Part shown: positions 29,505-38,488 of the stretch, piece by piece | How the letters are laid out: each line of letters begins with the position of its first letter | How positions within the stretch are numbered: the first letter of the stretch is position 1 | From: BOG-224 sp963783505 | Lineage (GTDB): Bacteria; Acidobacteriota; Terriglobia; Bryobacterales; Bryobacteraceae | Reading direction: 5' to 3' | DNA length: 64,000 nucleotides | NCBI GenBank assembly: GCA_963783505.1 | Contig: CAWAOP010000048.1 | Location: 1 to 64,000 of the forward strand | Translations under genes and position numbers: made by a program | Notes under the pieces: generated by a model | The model's database searches: none | Told to the model about the DNA's origin: nothing | Seen by the model: only the letters and a program-made list of their open reading frames with translations

Positions 29505-30335
29505 CTACCGGTCAGAGCACTGGCGCCTTCGCTCGGCGCGCTCGGAACCCAAGCGCAACAGGCCCAATAACTCGAGCGCCAAAGCGCCGGCGAAGAGGAC
29601 GTTATAGAGCGTGTAGCGCTTCCATAACCTCGTGGGATCCTGCGACAGACGGAAGAGCCATTCCATCCCGATCGAACGGACCCACTTCGGCGCTTGCCGG
29701 ACTCGGCCGGAGAAGAAATCGAACGTTGCTCCCGCCGCGATCAGTACGCAGCCCGGCAGCCGTTCCCGGCGCCGTGCGATCCAAACATCCTGCTTGGGCG
29801 ATCCCAACCCGACCCACACCATGTTCGCGCCGGATTCAGCGATTTTCCGGCAATCCGCTTCGTCTTCCGCCTGCGTCAAATCCCGAAACGGCGGCGAGAG
29901 AACGCCGGCTACGGTCAACTCCGGGGAAATGGCTTTCAGTCTCGCCGCCAGAGCCTCCGGAGCGCCGGGAGCGCCCCCGTAGAGAAAGAAACGGTAGCCG
30001 CGCCGGGGAGCCTCGCGAGCGGATTCGAGCATGATGTCGGGCGCGTAGAGCCGGTCGCAGCGCCGGTTCTTGAGAAGCCGCGCGACGGCGAGGAACGGCA
30101 TGCTGTCTATTCCCAGCAGGTCCGCCTGCTGGAACATTTCGCGGATGCGGCGGTCGAGCAACCCGGACACGCAACAGTTGACGTTGATGAGAGCCACGCT
30201 GCGGCCCCTGCCGCCATGCTCGCGTATCCACGCGTCGAACTGGCCGAACATCTCCGCATACGAGATGCAGCGCAGGTCGAGTCCCAGGAAACGGATCGTC
30301 TTGGATGCGCGGCCGCCATCGGGTTCCGGCTTCAC
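29505..30335 (-). CDS. WecG/TagA/CpsF-family glycosyltransferase (GT26)
   Basis: A 276-residue transferase that adds a sugar to a lipid-linked intermediate during surface polysaccharide synthesis. Family hallmarks are NVNCCVSGLLDRRIREMFQQ, LLGIDSMPFLAVARLL, RFFLYGGAPGAPEALAARL, and VWVGLGSPKQDVWIARRRER, ending with APKWVRSIGMEWLFRLSQDP and a C-terminal helix. The strictly conserved Gly-Asp of this family is changed to GIDSMP (Asp kept). Its ATG overlaps the stop of the upstream glycosyltransferase by four bases (ATGA), so it is the last gene of a coupled operon. The sugar is unknown; relatives transfer ManNAcA, ManNAc or glucose. Confidence 0.88.
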   Translation of the reverse strand: MKPEPDGGRASKTIRFLGLDLRCISYAEMFGQFDAWIREHGGRGRSVALINVNCCVSGLLDRRIREMFQQADLLGIDSMPFLAVARLLKNRRCDRLYAPDIMLESAREAPRRGYRFFLYGGAPGAPEALAARLKAISPELTVAGVLSPPFRDLTQAEDEADCRKIAESGANMVWVGLGSPKQDVWIARRRERLPGCVLIAAGATFDFFSGRVRQAPKWVRSIGMEWLFRLSQDPTRLWKRYTLYNVLFAGALALELLGLLRLGSERAERRRQCSDR

Positions 30336-31522
30336 GGACGTATTGCTCCGCCGCCGGCGATTGAATGCGCCTTTGCCGTCTCGTATGCCGCCATGAGCCT
30401 GCGATAGTACGTGGACTGTGCGAACTCACGCGACGCCTTTTCCCGACCCGCGTTCCCGAACCGGCTCGAACGGCCGCGGTCTTCCCACAACTCGCGCAGG
30501 CGCACCGCTAAATCCTCGGGATTGTCCGGTTCGAACAACAAACCGGTGACGCCATCGTCAACAAGGTGAGGAAGCCCGCCGATTCTCGACGCAACGACGG
30601 GGAGTCCCAAGGACATGGCGTCCATAACCACCATCGGGCATGGCTCGTACCATTGGCTGGGGACAGCCAGGACCAACGCCCTTCGGTAAAAAGCCACAAG
30701 CGAGTCAAAATCGAGCCGCCCCAGGAATTCGACGTTGGGAGCCGCCTTCGCCTTGAGTTCCGAATAGACGGGTCCATCGCCCGCGATCTTGAACGGAACA
30801 TCCGGCATTCGCGCGGCGGCGGCGAGGAGCACATGGACGCCTTTCTCCGGGCTGATTCGTCCGGAATAGGCAATGTATTCCCCGGCCAGCGGCTCGATAG
30901 AGCCCGGCGGAATCGAGGACGGGTTTGGGATCACCGCAATTTGCTCTTCGCGAAAACCCGCTAGTATCAGTCTCGATTTGCCGAACGGCGTGAAGGCGAT
31001 CGACACGTCAACGTTGTCATGGAACAAACGAAAGCGTCTGGCAAAGGCGCTTCGCAGCGCGTAGGCCGAGCTCTCCAGAATGTTGTTGCGGCAGTTCTTC
31101 AGCACGCAATGGTATTCCCGGCCGCCCACACAGTCCTCGCAGATGCGCCCTTTGTGCAGGTGAAACCAGGTTGGGCAAGTCAGGTTGTTGCTGTGCACGG
31201 TCATCACGACGGGTATGCCCGCCCGCCGGCAGGCGACCAGAATCGACGGAGAGAACATCGGGTATACGCTGTGCACGTGAACCAGATCGGGCCGCTCGTC
31301 CTCGATCGTGCGGCGCATTTCGCGATAGGCTCGGACGTTAAACACGCCGCCCCAGAAGGCGGCCCCGCGCGCGAGGATCGAGTCTTCCAAGGCCCGGCTC
31401 GACTTCATGATCAGCCGGGGAAAGTGGCCGTTCGTCCCGAGCAAGCGCATCGTGAGATCCACCACGGCCGGCTCCCCGCCGAACCGGCCGCGCTGCTCGT
31501 TGTAAACCTGGAATACCTTCAC
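30332..31522 (-). CDS. GT4-family glycosyltransferase
   Basis: A 396-residue retaining GT-B glycosyltransferase. The N-terminal acceptor domain contains RPDLVHVHSVYPMFSPSIL and MTVHSNNLTCPT. It also has a cysteine-rich stretch (CPTWFHLHKGRICEDCVGG, then CVLKNC) found in a GT4 subgroup. The donor-binding half contains YSGRISPEKGVHVLLAAAAR and the EX7E-like motif EPCPMVVMDAMSLGLPVVAS with GGLPHLVDDGVTGLLF. It should act at the cytoplasmic face, building the repeat unit of the exopolysaccharide on undecaprenyl phosphate. It is 58 bases downstream of the GT2 gene and overlaps the GT26 gene by four bases. Confidence 0.9.
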   Translation of the reverse strand: MKVFQVYNEQRGRFGGEPAVVDLTMRLLGTNGHFPRLIMKSSRALEDSILARGAAFWGGVFNVRAYREMRRTIEDERPDLVHVHSVYPMFSPSILVACRRAGIPVVMTVHSNNLTCPTWFHLHKGRICEDCVGGREYHCVLKNCRNNILESSAYALRSAFARRFRLFHDNVDVSIAFTPFGKSRLILAGFREEQIAVIPNPSSIPPGSIEPLAGEYIAYSGRISPEKGVHVLLAAAARMPDVPFKIAGDGPVYSELKAKAAPNVEFLGRLDFDSLVAFYRRALVLAVPSQWYEPCPMVVMDAMSLGLPVVASRIGGLPHLVDDGVTGLLFEPDNPEDLAVRLRELWEDRGRSSRFGNAGREKASREFAQSTYYRRLMAAYETAKAHSIAGGGAIRP

Positions 31523-31580
31523 GTTGTTTGTCGGCCGATCGCGGCTATACCTGTGCGGGGCCTCTCCGGCGATCCGAGAA

Positions 31581-32435
31581 TCATATTTCGGCGTCCGGCT
31601 GCGCGAGGCCCTGCCTTAAACCACTGACCACCGCCCCGATACGCCGGAAGTCCCCGAGAGCGAGTCTCCTGGCGATTCGATACGCGGCGCCAAACGCCAG
31701 TGGAATGGCGGGCGCCTTGGAGTAGCGGCGGAAGAAACGGACCGCCGACATGTTGTTCCACGCGTCCAGCCTGGCGCTTCGCCTGCCGAGGGATGCGCAC
31801 CCGTGGTGCCAGACGCTCGACCGCTCCGCTACGGCCAACTTCCATCCGTGCCGCCGCAAGCGGAAACCCAGGTCGGCGTCCTCCCAGTACATGAAGAATC
31901 CTTCGTCGAACAGGCCCGCCGAGCGAATGGCCTCGGCCCTCAGGAGGCAGCTCGCTCCGCAGATGTAGTCGAGACGCTTCACCTGCCTTGGCCGTTTGAT
32001 GGGGGAAACCTCTCCACGGATCATCCCGACGCGAAGGCCGCCCCAGAACTGCACACGGCTGGGCTGGTCCATGAAATAAATGACAGACCCGGTTGCGCCG
32101 ATTCCGGCGTCGCTTGCCGCGACCTCCACCATGGCGCGCAACGAAGCCGGCTCCACGACGGTATCGTTGTTGAGAAGCCATACGAAATCCGCTCCCCGGT
32201 CGAGAGCGCGGCGGATGCCGACGTTGCAGCCTCCGCCAAAGCCGAGATTCGCGCTCTGCGCGACGATCTCGACATCGGGACAGGCTTCGCGGATGCGGGC
32301 CACCGAATCGTTTGTCGAAGCATTGTCGATCACAAGCGTCGTTTGCTCGTAATCCAGCCGCTTCAGCGAACGCAGGCAATCGACTGTCTCCCGCCAGGAG
32401 TTCCAGTTCAAGACGACGGTGAAAACTCTTACCAT
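31581..32435 (-). CDS. GT2-family glycosyltransferase (rhamnosyltransferase-like)
   Basis: The true start is the ATG at 32435, which overlaps the stop of the upstream ligase gene; the open frame continues upstream but is not protein-like. The 284-residue product is an inverting GT-A enzyme: FTVVLNWNSWRETVDCLRSL, TLVIDNASTNDSVARIRE, NLGFGGGCNVGIRRAL, and the metal-binding VWLLNNDTVVEP. A second Asp motif appears in GFFMYWEDADLGFRLRRHGW. The latter and the VWHHGCASLG segment match WsaF/RfbN-type rhamnosyltransferase-like members. The role is addition of one sugar of the repeat unit. It is part of the operon. Confidence 0.9.
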   Translation of the reverse strand: MVRVFTVVLNWNSWRETVDCLRSLKRLDYEQTTLVIDNASTNDSVARIREACPDVEIVAQSANLGFGGGCNVGIRRALDRGADFVWLLNNDTVVEPASLRAMVEVAASDAGIGATGSVIYFMDQPSRVQFWGGLRVGMIRGEVSPIKRPRQVKRLDYICGASCLLRAEAIRSAGLFDEGFFMYWEDADLGFRLRRHGWKLAVAERSSVWHHGCASLGRRSARLDAWNNMSAVRFFRRYSKAPAIPLAFGAAYRIARRLALGDFRRIGAVVSGLRQGLAQPDAEI

Positions 32436-33904
32436 GCGGCCTTTGGCTCCGCCGCCGCTTGTAGCGCTCCCGCATCGGCAGAGCCGGCGCCGGGCCGGCG
32501 GCGCGACAACACGCTTCCGACGAGAGCCCAGGCGTAGACCAGGACGACCAACTCCTCCCAGACCGGCATCACCATAGCGGACAGGTTGAGCCCTACGAAC
32601 ACGGCGAGGGCGCACACTTCCAGGCGCCGTGCGTTCTCGGCGCGGGCCCGGTGCGCGGCAAGAAGAGCCCAGAACACGGCTCCGGTCAGAACTACGAAGA
32701 AAACGCCTCCGACGAAGCCTGTTTCCAGCACCACCTGCAAAACCTGATTTTCGCTGTAATCGATCTCGCTCTCGTCGGCGGCGAACCGCGCCTGAACGGT
32801 TCCATACTCGCCCAACCCAATGCCAAACGGATGTTTGGAAATGACATCGACGGCGCGCGCCATGCGCTCCTTGTGGATGGTGCTTGAGAGATCGGACTGG
32901 ATGACGATGGAGGCGAATCGGTCCGCGAGGTTGGATCTTTGTATCGCCGCTCCGCCAAACAGGAACGCGGCGCAAATGATAGCGAGCGCGATGGCTACGC
33001 CCGCCGCGTAGCGTGCGCGGCGGGGGCGGTCGGCCAGCCAGACGGTCCCGACGCCGAGCGCCAATCCGGTATATGCGCTTCTGGTATACGTCAGCAAAAG
33101 GGACGGGATCAGCAGCGCCAACAAAGGCAAAGCGGCGCGTAATCGCAGCCGGCAAGCCCCGGAAAACAGGATCAGAATGGCGATCTCGCAAAGGAACGCC
33201 GGTTCCAGCGGGGTTAGCGAATACGAATACAGGCGGCCGATATCCTCCGCGTAAAGATGAACGGGGCTATAGACCAGCGGAATCAGTCGTTCGTAATCCC
33301 ATTCATGTTGGAACAAGCCGTAAACTGCGATGAGCGCCACGCTCCCCACCATCACACGCATTAACACGACCATCCGTTCCCGATCGAGTTCCAGGAACAT
33401 GAAAAAGAGCATCACGACAATGAGCTTGGTATCGAGCGAAATTGCGAAGATGCCGGGAATGCTGGGAGCCGTAAGAAAGGCGGCCAGGTACGCGAGCAGC
33501 AGCGCGGCGCACCAGATCAGCACCCATCGGTTGGCGGCGACGATCCGCCGCAGATTTGGGTTGCCGTACGCCGAACGCACGATGCCAACCGCGAGCAACA
33601 CCTCTTTCCAAAGCGTGAATGCCTGGCGGGCGTTGGACTCGACGCCGCCAAGCCATTGCGAAATCAGGCTATTGAAGGGCATCAGCGCCACCAGCAGGAG
33701 AGCCAGCCAGAATGGCGGCGCGATAACGAGGAACGCGAGGAACAGCCCCGCGGCGAAAGCGGCGAGCGCCATGCCGACGCTCTTAAGAAGAAGCAGGGCC
33801 GCCGCGACGGAGGCCAGCGACGCGATGGCCGCGGCTCCCGCGATCCGCCCGAAGTCGAGGCTGCCTCCGCGCGGAGCGGAACTTGCCGCCTGTGGAATCA
33901 GCAT
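32429..33904 (-). CDS. O-antigen ligase/polymerase family membrane protein (Wzy/WaaL-like)
   Basis: About 490 residues with around ten to twelve transmembrane helices and a large periplasmic loop, as in Wzy polymerases and WaaL ligases. I chose ATG 33904 because it overlaps the flippase stop (ATGCTGA); ATG 33934 is also possible. Conserved landmarks are LLLTYTRSAYTGLALGVGTV (the family RSAY/RGA-like segment) and KHPFGIGLGEYGTVQAR in the loop, followed by ENQVLQVVLETGFVGGVFFV with the typical ExG before the last helices. Within a locus that also has a flippase and chain-length protein, polymerase (Wzy) is the more likely role than ligase. Confidence 0.85.
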   Translation of the reverse strand: MLIPQAASSAPRGGSLDFGRIAGAAAIASLASVAAALLLLKSVGMALAAFAAGLFLAFLVIAPPFWLALLLVALMPFNSLISQWLGGVESNARQAFTLWKEVLLAVGIVRSAYGNPNLRRIVAANRWVLIWCAALLLAYLAAFLTAPSIPGIFAISLDTKLIVVMLFFMFLELDRERMVVLMRVMVGSVALIAVYGLFQHEWDYERLIPLVYSPVHLYAEDIGRLYSYSLTPLEPAFLCEIAILILFSGACRLRLRAALPLLALLIPSLLLTYTRSAYTGLALGVGTVWLADRPRRARYAAGVAIALAIICAAFLFGGAAIQRSNLADRFASIVIQSDLSSTIHKERMARAVDVISKHPFGIGLGEYGTVQARFAADESEIDYSENQVLQVVLETGFVGGVFFVVLTGAVFWALLAAHRARAENARRLEVCALAVFVGLNLSAMVMPVWEELVVLVYAWALVGSVLSRRRPGAGSADAGALQAAAEPKAAW

Positions 33905-35235
33905 CCGCCCGCCCCAGCCAACGGAGATTCGCATGGAACGGAGCCGGCTGATTTCAGCCGGCCGCCTATCAACGAAAGGAGCGCGCCGGCTGCGCCGCCA
34001 AGCGCCAGCACAGGCGCCATCGCGGCGCCGATGAGTCCCAGCGAGCGAGCGAGGAGAAGCGAGGCCACGCTGCCTACTACTCCTCCGAAGATGGCGGCGG
34101 CGCAAGCCTTTCGCCACCAGCCCGCTCCGTTCGCAACGGCGTCGGTGATTGCGCTGAGCGGCATCACCAATGCGGCGACCGAGAAGACGCGCACTATCGG
34201 GACGGCGTCCGGGTAGCGGCCTCCGAATGAAATCCGGAGAATTGGCTCCGCGAAAATCGCTAGAAAAGCCCCGCAGGGGATGAGCATTGCGTAGGCTAAC
34301 AGCAGCGCCTTGCGGTAAACGATACGAATGTCCTTGCCGCCGGCGGCAGCCGCGCGGGAGGTGGCGGGGACGACCACCATTGTCAGTCCCGTTGTAACCA
34401 GCGCAATCCCGGTAAAGAAGACCTTCGCCGCTCCGTAAGTGGCCGCCGCCAGCGGACTCAAGTAGTGAGCCACCGCGAGGGCGTCCATCTGACTCTGACC
34501 GAACCCGCTCAACATAGCCAAGAACGAATACCTGGCGTGCGGGTAATACTCACTGTAATTGAAAGGCCGTTCGGCGCGAGGCTTGACCGGCCGCGCCCAG
34601 ACACGGCCGAGCGCGATTGGAATCAAGCCGAGCAACGCGGCGCCGCTACGCGCCCAATAGAACCACACCGCGGAGGTGAGCAGTCCGTAGCCGTGAAACA
34701 CGAGGAGCGCCGATATGTTGGAAACCATGAACACGATATCCATGGCCAGCGCCGTTCCATAGCGCATCCTGGCGAACAGGATCAATTTTTGCACGGCGTA
34801 AAACATGGTCGCCGCGAAGGGAATGCACAGATAACGGATCAATCCGATGAACGCGGCGTCGGCGTAGACCAATCTGCCTAACGGAGCTCCTAGAAAAACG
34901 AAGGTGGAACATACTGCCGCCGTCACTGCAAAGTAAATCCAGTAGGTGACCTTCAGCGGCTTGTCCGACAGTGCTCCCAATCGCAGCGTCGGATTAGTGA
35001 CCGGCCCTAAGAGGAGGCACTGGCCGCCAAACAGAACCGCATTCGCCGCCACCACAAAGCCAAATTCCTTTTGGGGCAAGAGCCGGCCGCCCAGGATAAA
35101 GGTAATGAAACCCTGCGCTCCCCAAACCGCCTGGCTTGTAATGGAAAACAACCCCGAGACCGCAAGCCTGCGTCCCGCGGAGCTTGAACCGGATGCTCGC
35201 CGAGCGAGCCAGGCATTCAGTCTTTCCCAGAGCAT
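33898..35235 (-). CDS. Polysaccharide flippase (Wzx-like, MATE/MOP superfamily)
   Basis: A 445-residue integral membrane protein that would flip the lipid-linked repeat unit to the periplasm. About twelve hydrophobic helices are visible, among them LAVSGLFSITSQAVWGAQGFITFILGG near the start, AVTAAVCSTFVFLGAPLG, and the C-terminal IGAAMAPVLALGGAAGALLSLI. Charged residues inside helices (LARSLGLIG) and an N-terminal amphipathic stretch fit the RfbX/PST group. It follows the methyltransferase gene by 60 bases and overlaps the polymerase gene by a few bases. The start is ATG 35235. Confidence 0.87.
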   Translation of the reverse strand: MLWERLNAWLARRASGSSSAGRRLAVSGLFSITSQAVWGAQGFITFILGGRLLPQKEFGFVVAANAVLFGGQCLLLGPVTNPTLRLGALSDKPLKVTYWIYFAVTAAVCSTFVFLGAPLGRLVYADAAFIGLIRYLCIPFAATMFYAVQKLILFARMRYGTALAMDIVFMVSNISALLVFHGYGLLTSAVWFYWARSGAALLGLIPIALGRVWARPVKPRAERPFNYSEYYPHARYSFLAMLSGFGQSQMDALAVAHYLSPLAAATYGAAKVFFTGIALVTTGLTMVVVPATSRAAAAGGKDIRIVYRKALLLAYAMLIPCGAFLAIFAEPILRISFGGRYPDAVPIVRVFSVAALVMPLSAITDAVANGAGWWRKACAAAIFGGVVGSVASLLLARSLGLIGAAMAPVLALGGAAGALLSLIGGRLKSAGSVPCESPLAGAGGC

Positions 35236-35295
35236 TCGGTTCTCACTCGGTGGAAGAAGCGTTGGAATGCGAAGCGCGTCCGGTTCGGGGGTCCG

Positions 35296-35955
35296 TCAAC
35301 TCGCTCTTACGGCGATCAGGGACTTGATAAATGGTCCTACCTTCTCGCTGCGGATGTCCGCATAGGGAAATAACACTCTGAACTCTTTCATCGATAACAA
35401 TCGAATCATCTCGATATCGATCCGCGCCTTGAGATAGTCACGCTCGCGCGGCAGCCACCCCAGATCGAATCGCCGATGCAAAGCCGTTCGAATACTCAGC
35501 GGCATTTGCGCCCAGCCCGGTACGTGGAAATGGGCCTCAATTGGGAAGTAGCGGTAAGGTGTCTGGACGAAATAGCCTTTTCCGACGCGACGGATCTCGG
35601 CAGCCATCCTGCATTGATCGGCGAGCGTTCCCAGATGCTCAATCACGGAATTTGAAAAGCAGAAATCAAACTCGTGCGTCGCGTACCGCGACAGGTCGCG
35701 GCCATCGCCGGCCTCCGAAGCGATCGGCAACGTTCCGGAGGTCTCCTCCCTGCGAGTATTCAGAAGCGTGATTGACAGGCCGCTAAAGTCGCTCGGAAGC
35801 GTGTTGGCCCAAAACTGCTCCGTTCCTCCTACGTCAAGGATGCGAACCGGACGTTTGCACTGCGCGATGAGTCTTAGAAAACTCTCGACCCTTTGCCTGC
35901 GGAAATTTGAAGCCCGGCTTTTTGGATTTCGATTATCCGCACACCTAAGTGGCAT
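35296..35955 (-). CDS. SAM-dependent methyltransferase (class I)
   Basis: A 219-residue protein. Motif I is RPVRILDVGGTEQFWAN. A motif IV-like segment is EFDFCFSNSVIEHLGTLADQ, with the Phe-Ser-Asn-Ser-Val-Ile-Glu-His signature common in cluster-linked methyltransferases of unknown acceptor. It closes with YFVQTPYRYFPIEAHFHVPG. It sits upstream of the flippase in the exopolysaccharide locus, so it may methylate a sugar of the repeat unit, as is common in O-antigen loci. A 368-base gap with a palindromic mosaic separates it from the sugar transferase upstream. It may have its own promoter. Confidence 0.82.
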   Translation of the reverse strand: MPLRCADNRNPKSRASNFRRQRVESFLRLIAQCKRPVRILDVGGTEQFWANTLPSDFSGLSITLLNTRREETSGTLPIASEAGDGRDLSRYATHEFDFCFSNSVIEHLGTLADQCRMAAEIRRVGKGYFVQTPYRYFPIEAHFHVPGWAQMPLSIRTALHRRFDLGWLPRERDYLKARIDIEMIRLLSMKEFRVLFPYADIRSEKVGPFIKSLIAVRAS

Positions 35956-36055
35956 ATTCAGTCCTCACCAACCCAAGCTGTACCGAGCCTGAAAGCCGAA
36001 GTTGGGATCGGCTGAGCTTGATCGCCAAAGTGAACTCGGAGCAGCGGAAGGATTT

Positions 36056-36190
36056 GTAACAGGGCACGCCTTGAGGCGTGCCGTACGATTGAATGAGAGC
36101 TCCAGGCTTTAGCCCCTGGAGAGGCCGGCAGCGGCTTAAGCCGTTCGATGGGGTGGCCCTATCGGCTCGCCTCAAGGCGAGCCCTGTTAC
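36056..36190. repeat. Mosaic palindromic element (nested hairpins) inside the exopolysaccharide locus
   Basis: The outer arms GTAACAGGGC (36056-36065) and GCCCTGTTAC (36181-36190) enclose four further palindromes: GGCACGCC-TTGA-GGCGTGCC (36063-36082), CTCCAGG...CCTGGAG (36100-36121), CGGCTTAAGCCG (36132-36143) and GGCTCGCC-TCAA-GGCGAGCC (36164-36183). The two end hairpins resemble each other in inverted orientation. The structure is like a BIME/REP composite. The remainder of the 35956-36323 gap shows no gene. Confidence 0.8.
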
Positions 36191-36323
36191 GAGGCATCCG
36201 AACTTCGGAATTCGGGCTGAGTAACTAGGATTTCCAAGATCCCCTGGTTTTCCACGTCGGCGTCCCGAACCTCTCGGTTCGTCGATGCGCGGAACGGAGT
36301 CGCGCGGGGGAGCCCATGCGCGG

Positions 36324-37751
36324 TTAAGCTGCGCCGGTGCCCCGCACGATGGCGGGGATGGTCCTGAGGAGAATCGACAAATCCAGCAGGAGCGACCAAT
36401 TGTCTATGTACTGGAGATCGAGTTCGATCCACCGGTCGAAGGGCGTGTCGCTCCTCCCGCTGATTTGCCAAAGGCAAGTGATGCCGGGCCTGACGCTGAA
36501 GCGGCGCATCAGCCAGGAGTCGCTGAAGCGGGCGACATCCCGCTCCGGCAGCGGCCTCGGCCCTACAAGAGCCATGTCGCCCTTGAGCACGTTGTAAAGC
36601 TGCGGAAGCTCGTCGAGCGACGTGCGGCGCAGAATCCGGCCCACCGGAGTGATCCTCGGATCGTTTCGGATCTTGAAGACCGGTCCCTCCGCTTCATTCA
36701 GGGCTTCGAGTCCCGATTGCATCTCCTCGGCGTCCGGACGCATGGTTCGAAACTTGTACATGCGGAACCGGCGCCTCCGCAGACCGTAGCGCTCCTGGCC
36801 GAAGAGCGCGGGGCCGTGACTCGTGAGGCGGATCGCCGCGGCTATGATCAGCATGAGCGGGCCAAGCAGAATCATGCCCGCCAGCGCGCCGGCGATATCC
36901 ATGCCTCGCTTGATAATCAGCCCGTAATCGTCGCGCACAACCTCAAGAGAGACCAGAGGCGCCAGGTCATGCGTTTCGAGTTTCGGCCGGGCGAGAGAAA
37001 GTCGAAAAACATCGGGAAGATACTTGGCTTCCACTCCGGCGCGCTCGCAGGTTTGGATGGCCGCCTGGATCTGGTCGTAGCACGATTTCACCGGCAACGC
37101 GATCACCACTTCATCGACGGGATGGCGCATGAGGATGGTTTCCAGTTCGTCCAGTTTGCCGAGCAATTGGCCCTGAATCACGCCGGGAACCGGATGGCCG
37201 TTGGGCGAATCGAGGAACCCGAGAATGCGCGCATGGCCCTCGCTCAGCAACCGGTCGTGAATGGCGACCGCTCTCGGACCGCTTCCCACAATCAGCAGGT
37301 CACGCCGGCCGCGGAGAGCTCGGGTCAGCCCTCCGGCTACACTCGGCGCCACCAGCCGCCCGCACAGACCGGCGAAGGTCGCAACCGGCAAATAGTACGA
37401 CACCACCCTGGGGGTGAAGACGCCGCCATTCGAAGTCACAAAGAACAGCAAGGCAAGCGCGGAGGCCGCGCCGCAGGCCGCGGCGACCCGCAACAGTTCC
37501 TTCCAAAACTCTCCCCGCCGGGCCGGCTTCGCGAGACCCAAGGCGAGGAACGCCCAGGCGAATCCCAGCAGAAAGACTCCAGCCACGATCAGGTTCTTGA
37601 CCGTGATGCGAATGGCGAGGAAGCCGCCCAGCCCATCGGGCATCCGGCCCCAGTTGGCCGCGACAAAGACAGCCAACAGCACCGCCAGCGCCACGGCGCC
37701 GTTTACAACGGCGTGCACGCGGGAGACCAGCGGTTTGGAGGCTCGGAACAT
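36324..37751 (-). CDS. Undecaprenyl-phosphate sugar phosphotransferase (WbaP/CpsE-type initiating enzyme)
   Basis: A 475-residue polyprenyl glycosylphosphotransferase that starts the repeat unit by moving a sugar-1-phosphate to undecaprenyl phosphate. The N-terminus has four to five helices, then a CoA-binding-like domain (RRDLLIVGSGPRAVAIHDRL; RILGFLDSPNGHPVPG; HPVDEVVIALPVKSCYDQI). One more membrane segment (GALAGMILLGPLMLIIAAAI) leads to the catalytic domain with YKFRTMRPDAEEM, RRTSLDELPQLYNVLKGDMA, LVGPRPLPERDV, RPGITCLWQISGRSD and DLQYIDNWSLLLDL. All PglC/WbaP-type catalytic motifs are intact. It lies 38 bases downstream of the export protein gene in the same operon. Confidence 0.94.
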   Translation of the reverse strand: MFRASKPLVSRVHAVVNGAVALAVLLAVFVAANWGRMPDGLGGFLAIRITVKNLIVAGVFLLGFAWAFLALGLAKPARRGEFWKELLRVAAACGAASALALLFFVTSNGGVFTPRVVSYYLPVATFAGLCGRLVAPSVAGGLTRALRGRRDLLIVGSGPRAVAIHDRLLSEGHARILGFLDSPNGHPVPGVIQGQLLGKLDELETILMRHPVDEVVIALPVKSCYDQIQAAIQTCERAGVEAKYLPDVFRLSLARPKLETHDLAPLVSLEVVRDDYGLIIKRGMDIAGALAGMILLGPLMLIIAAAIRLTSHGPALFGQERYGLRRRRFRMYKFRTMRPDAEEMQSGLEALNEAEGPVFKIRNDPRITPVGRILRRTSLDELPQLYNVLKGDMALVGPRPLPERDVARFSDSWLMRRFSVRPGITCLWQISGRSDTPFDRWIELDLQYIDNWSLLLDLSILLRTIPAIVRGTGAA

Positions 37752-37789
37752 AGGAGGCGGACTCCGGAGGGGCCGAAAACCGAGGCCCT

Positions 37790-38488
37790 TTACGGCGTAG
37801 GCACCTTCGGTATCGAGGGATTATAGTAAACAGCGATGAAGCTGAGCTTGACGAAACGCTCGACCTTGCTGACGAAACTCTGAGGCACCACCAGAAGATC
37901 CCCGGGTTTCAGAGATGCCAGAGGCTTGGTGTTCTTTCGGCTCATGGCGGCCTTGAGATTGAGAAGCTCGGCTTGGGCCAGATCCGGCCCGACCCTACGA
38001 TACAAGATGACCTGCGAATGTTTTGCGGTCTCGTTCTTGAAGCCGCCCGCCATCGCGACCGCCTCAACGGCCGTCAGCGACCCCCGCATATCGAAGCGGC
38101 CTGGATTGGCAACCTGGCCGGCTACGATGAAATACGGCTTTTCGAACTCCTTCAGAACAACCGTGATTTCCGGGTCGCGAAGCCGGAGGCTTGCTTTCTC
38201 GACAATGGCCGCCTTCACCTCGGCTGTCGTCATACCATCTACCTTGAGATCACCCACGATTTGAAGGTTGACGAGCCCATCGGGCTGCACGTTGACGGTC
38301 TGGTCGAACTCGGGCGTGTAGCGGTAGTGGACCTCGAGTACGTCGGAGGGTTGCAGACGGTAGCGGCCGTCGTTTTGAGGGGCTGCGTTCGACTGAGCCA
38401 AGGCCCCGCCGCAGCAAGTTAGTAACATCAGTGTAATTTGGAATCTCATGGACTTACTCATCTGACGTCGGAGTGAGAGTAGCCTCAT
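37790..38488 (-). CDS. Polysaccharide export protein (Wza-like, Poly_export/SLBB)
   Basis: A 232-residue periplasmic or outer-membrane export component. A signal peptide (FQITLMLLTCCGGALAQ) leads to the Poly_export domain (YRLQPSDVLEVHYRYTPEF; VQPDGLVNLQIVGDLKVDGM) and one SLBB domain (PYFIVAGQVANPGRFDMRG; SLTAVEAVAMAGGFKNETA). LKPGDLLVVPQSFVSKVERFVKL at the end is typical. No lipobox Cys is in the usual place, though CC precedes the cleavage site. The ATG at 38488 forms an ATGA overlap with the stop of the chain-length gene. It is shorter than E. coli Wza and probably forms a smaller channel. Confidence 0.9.
   Translation of the reverse strand: MRLLSLRRQMSKSMRFQITLMLLTCCGGALAQSNAAPQNDGRYRLQPSDVLEVHYRYTPEFDQTVNVQPDGLVNLQIVGDLKVDGMTTAEVKAAIVEKASLRLRDPEITVVLKEFEKPYFIVAGQVANPGRFDMRGSLTAVEAVAMAGGFKNETAKHSQVILYRRVGPDLAQAELLNLKAAMSRKNTKPLASLKPGDLLVVPQSFVSKVERFVKLSFIAVYYNPSIPKVPTP

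Noticed and set aside
36285..37826. 513-codon open frame antisense to the sugar transferase gene
   Set aside because: High-GC shadow frame; composition full of Arg, Gln, His with no domain, while the opposite strand has complete transferase motifs.
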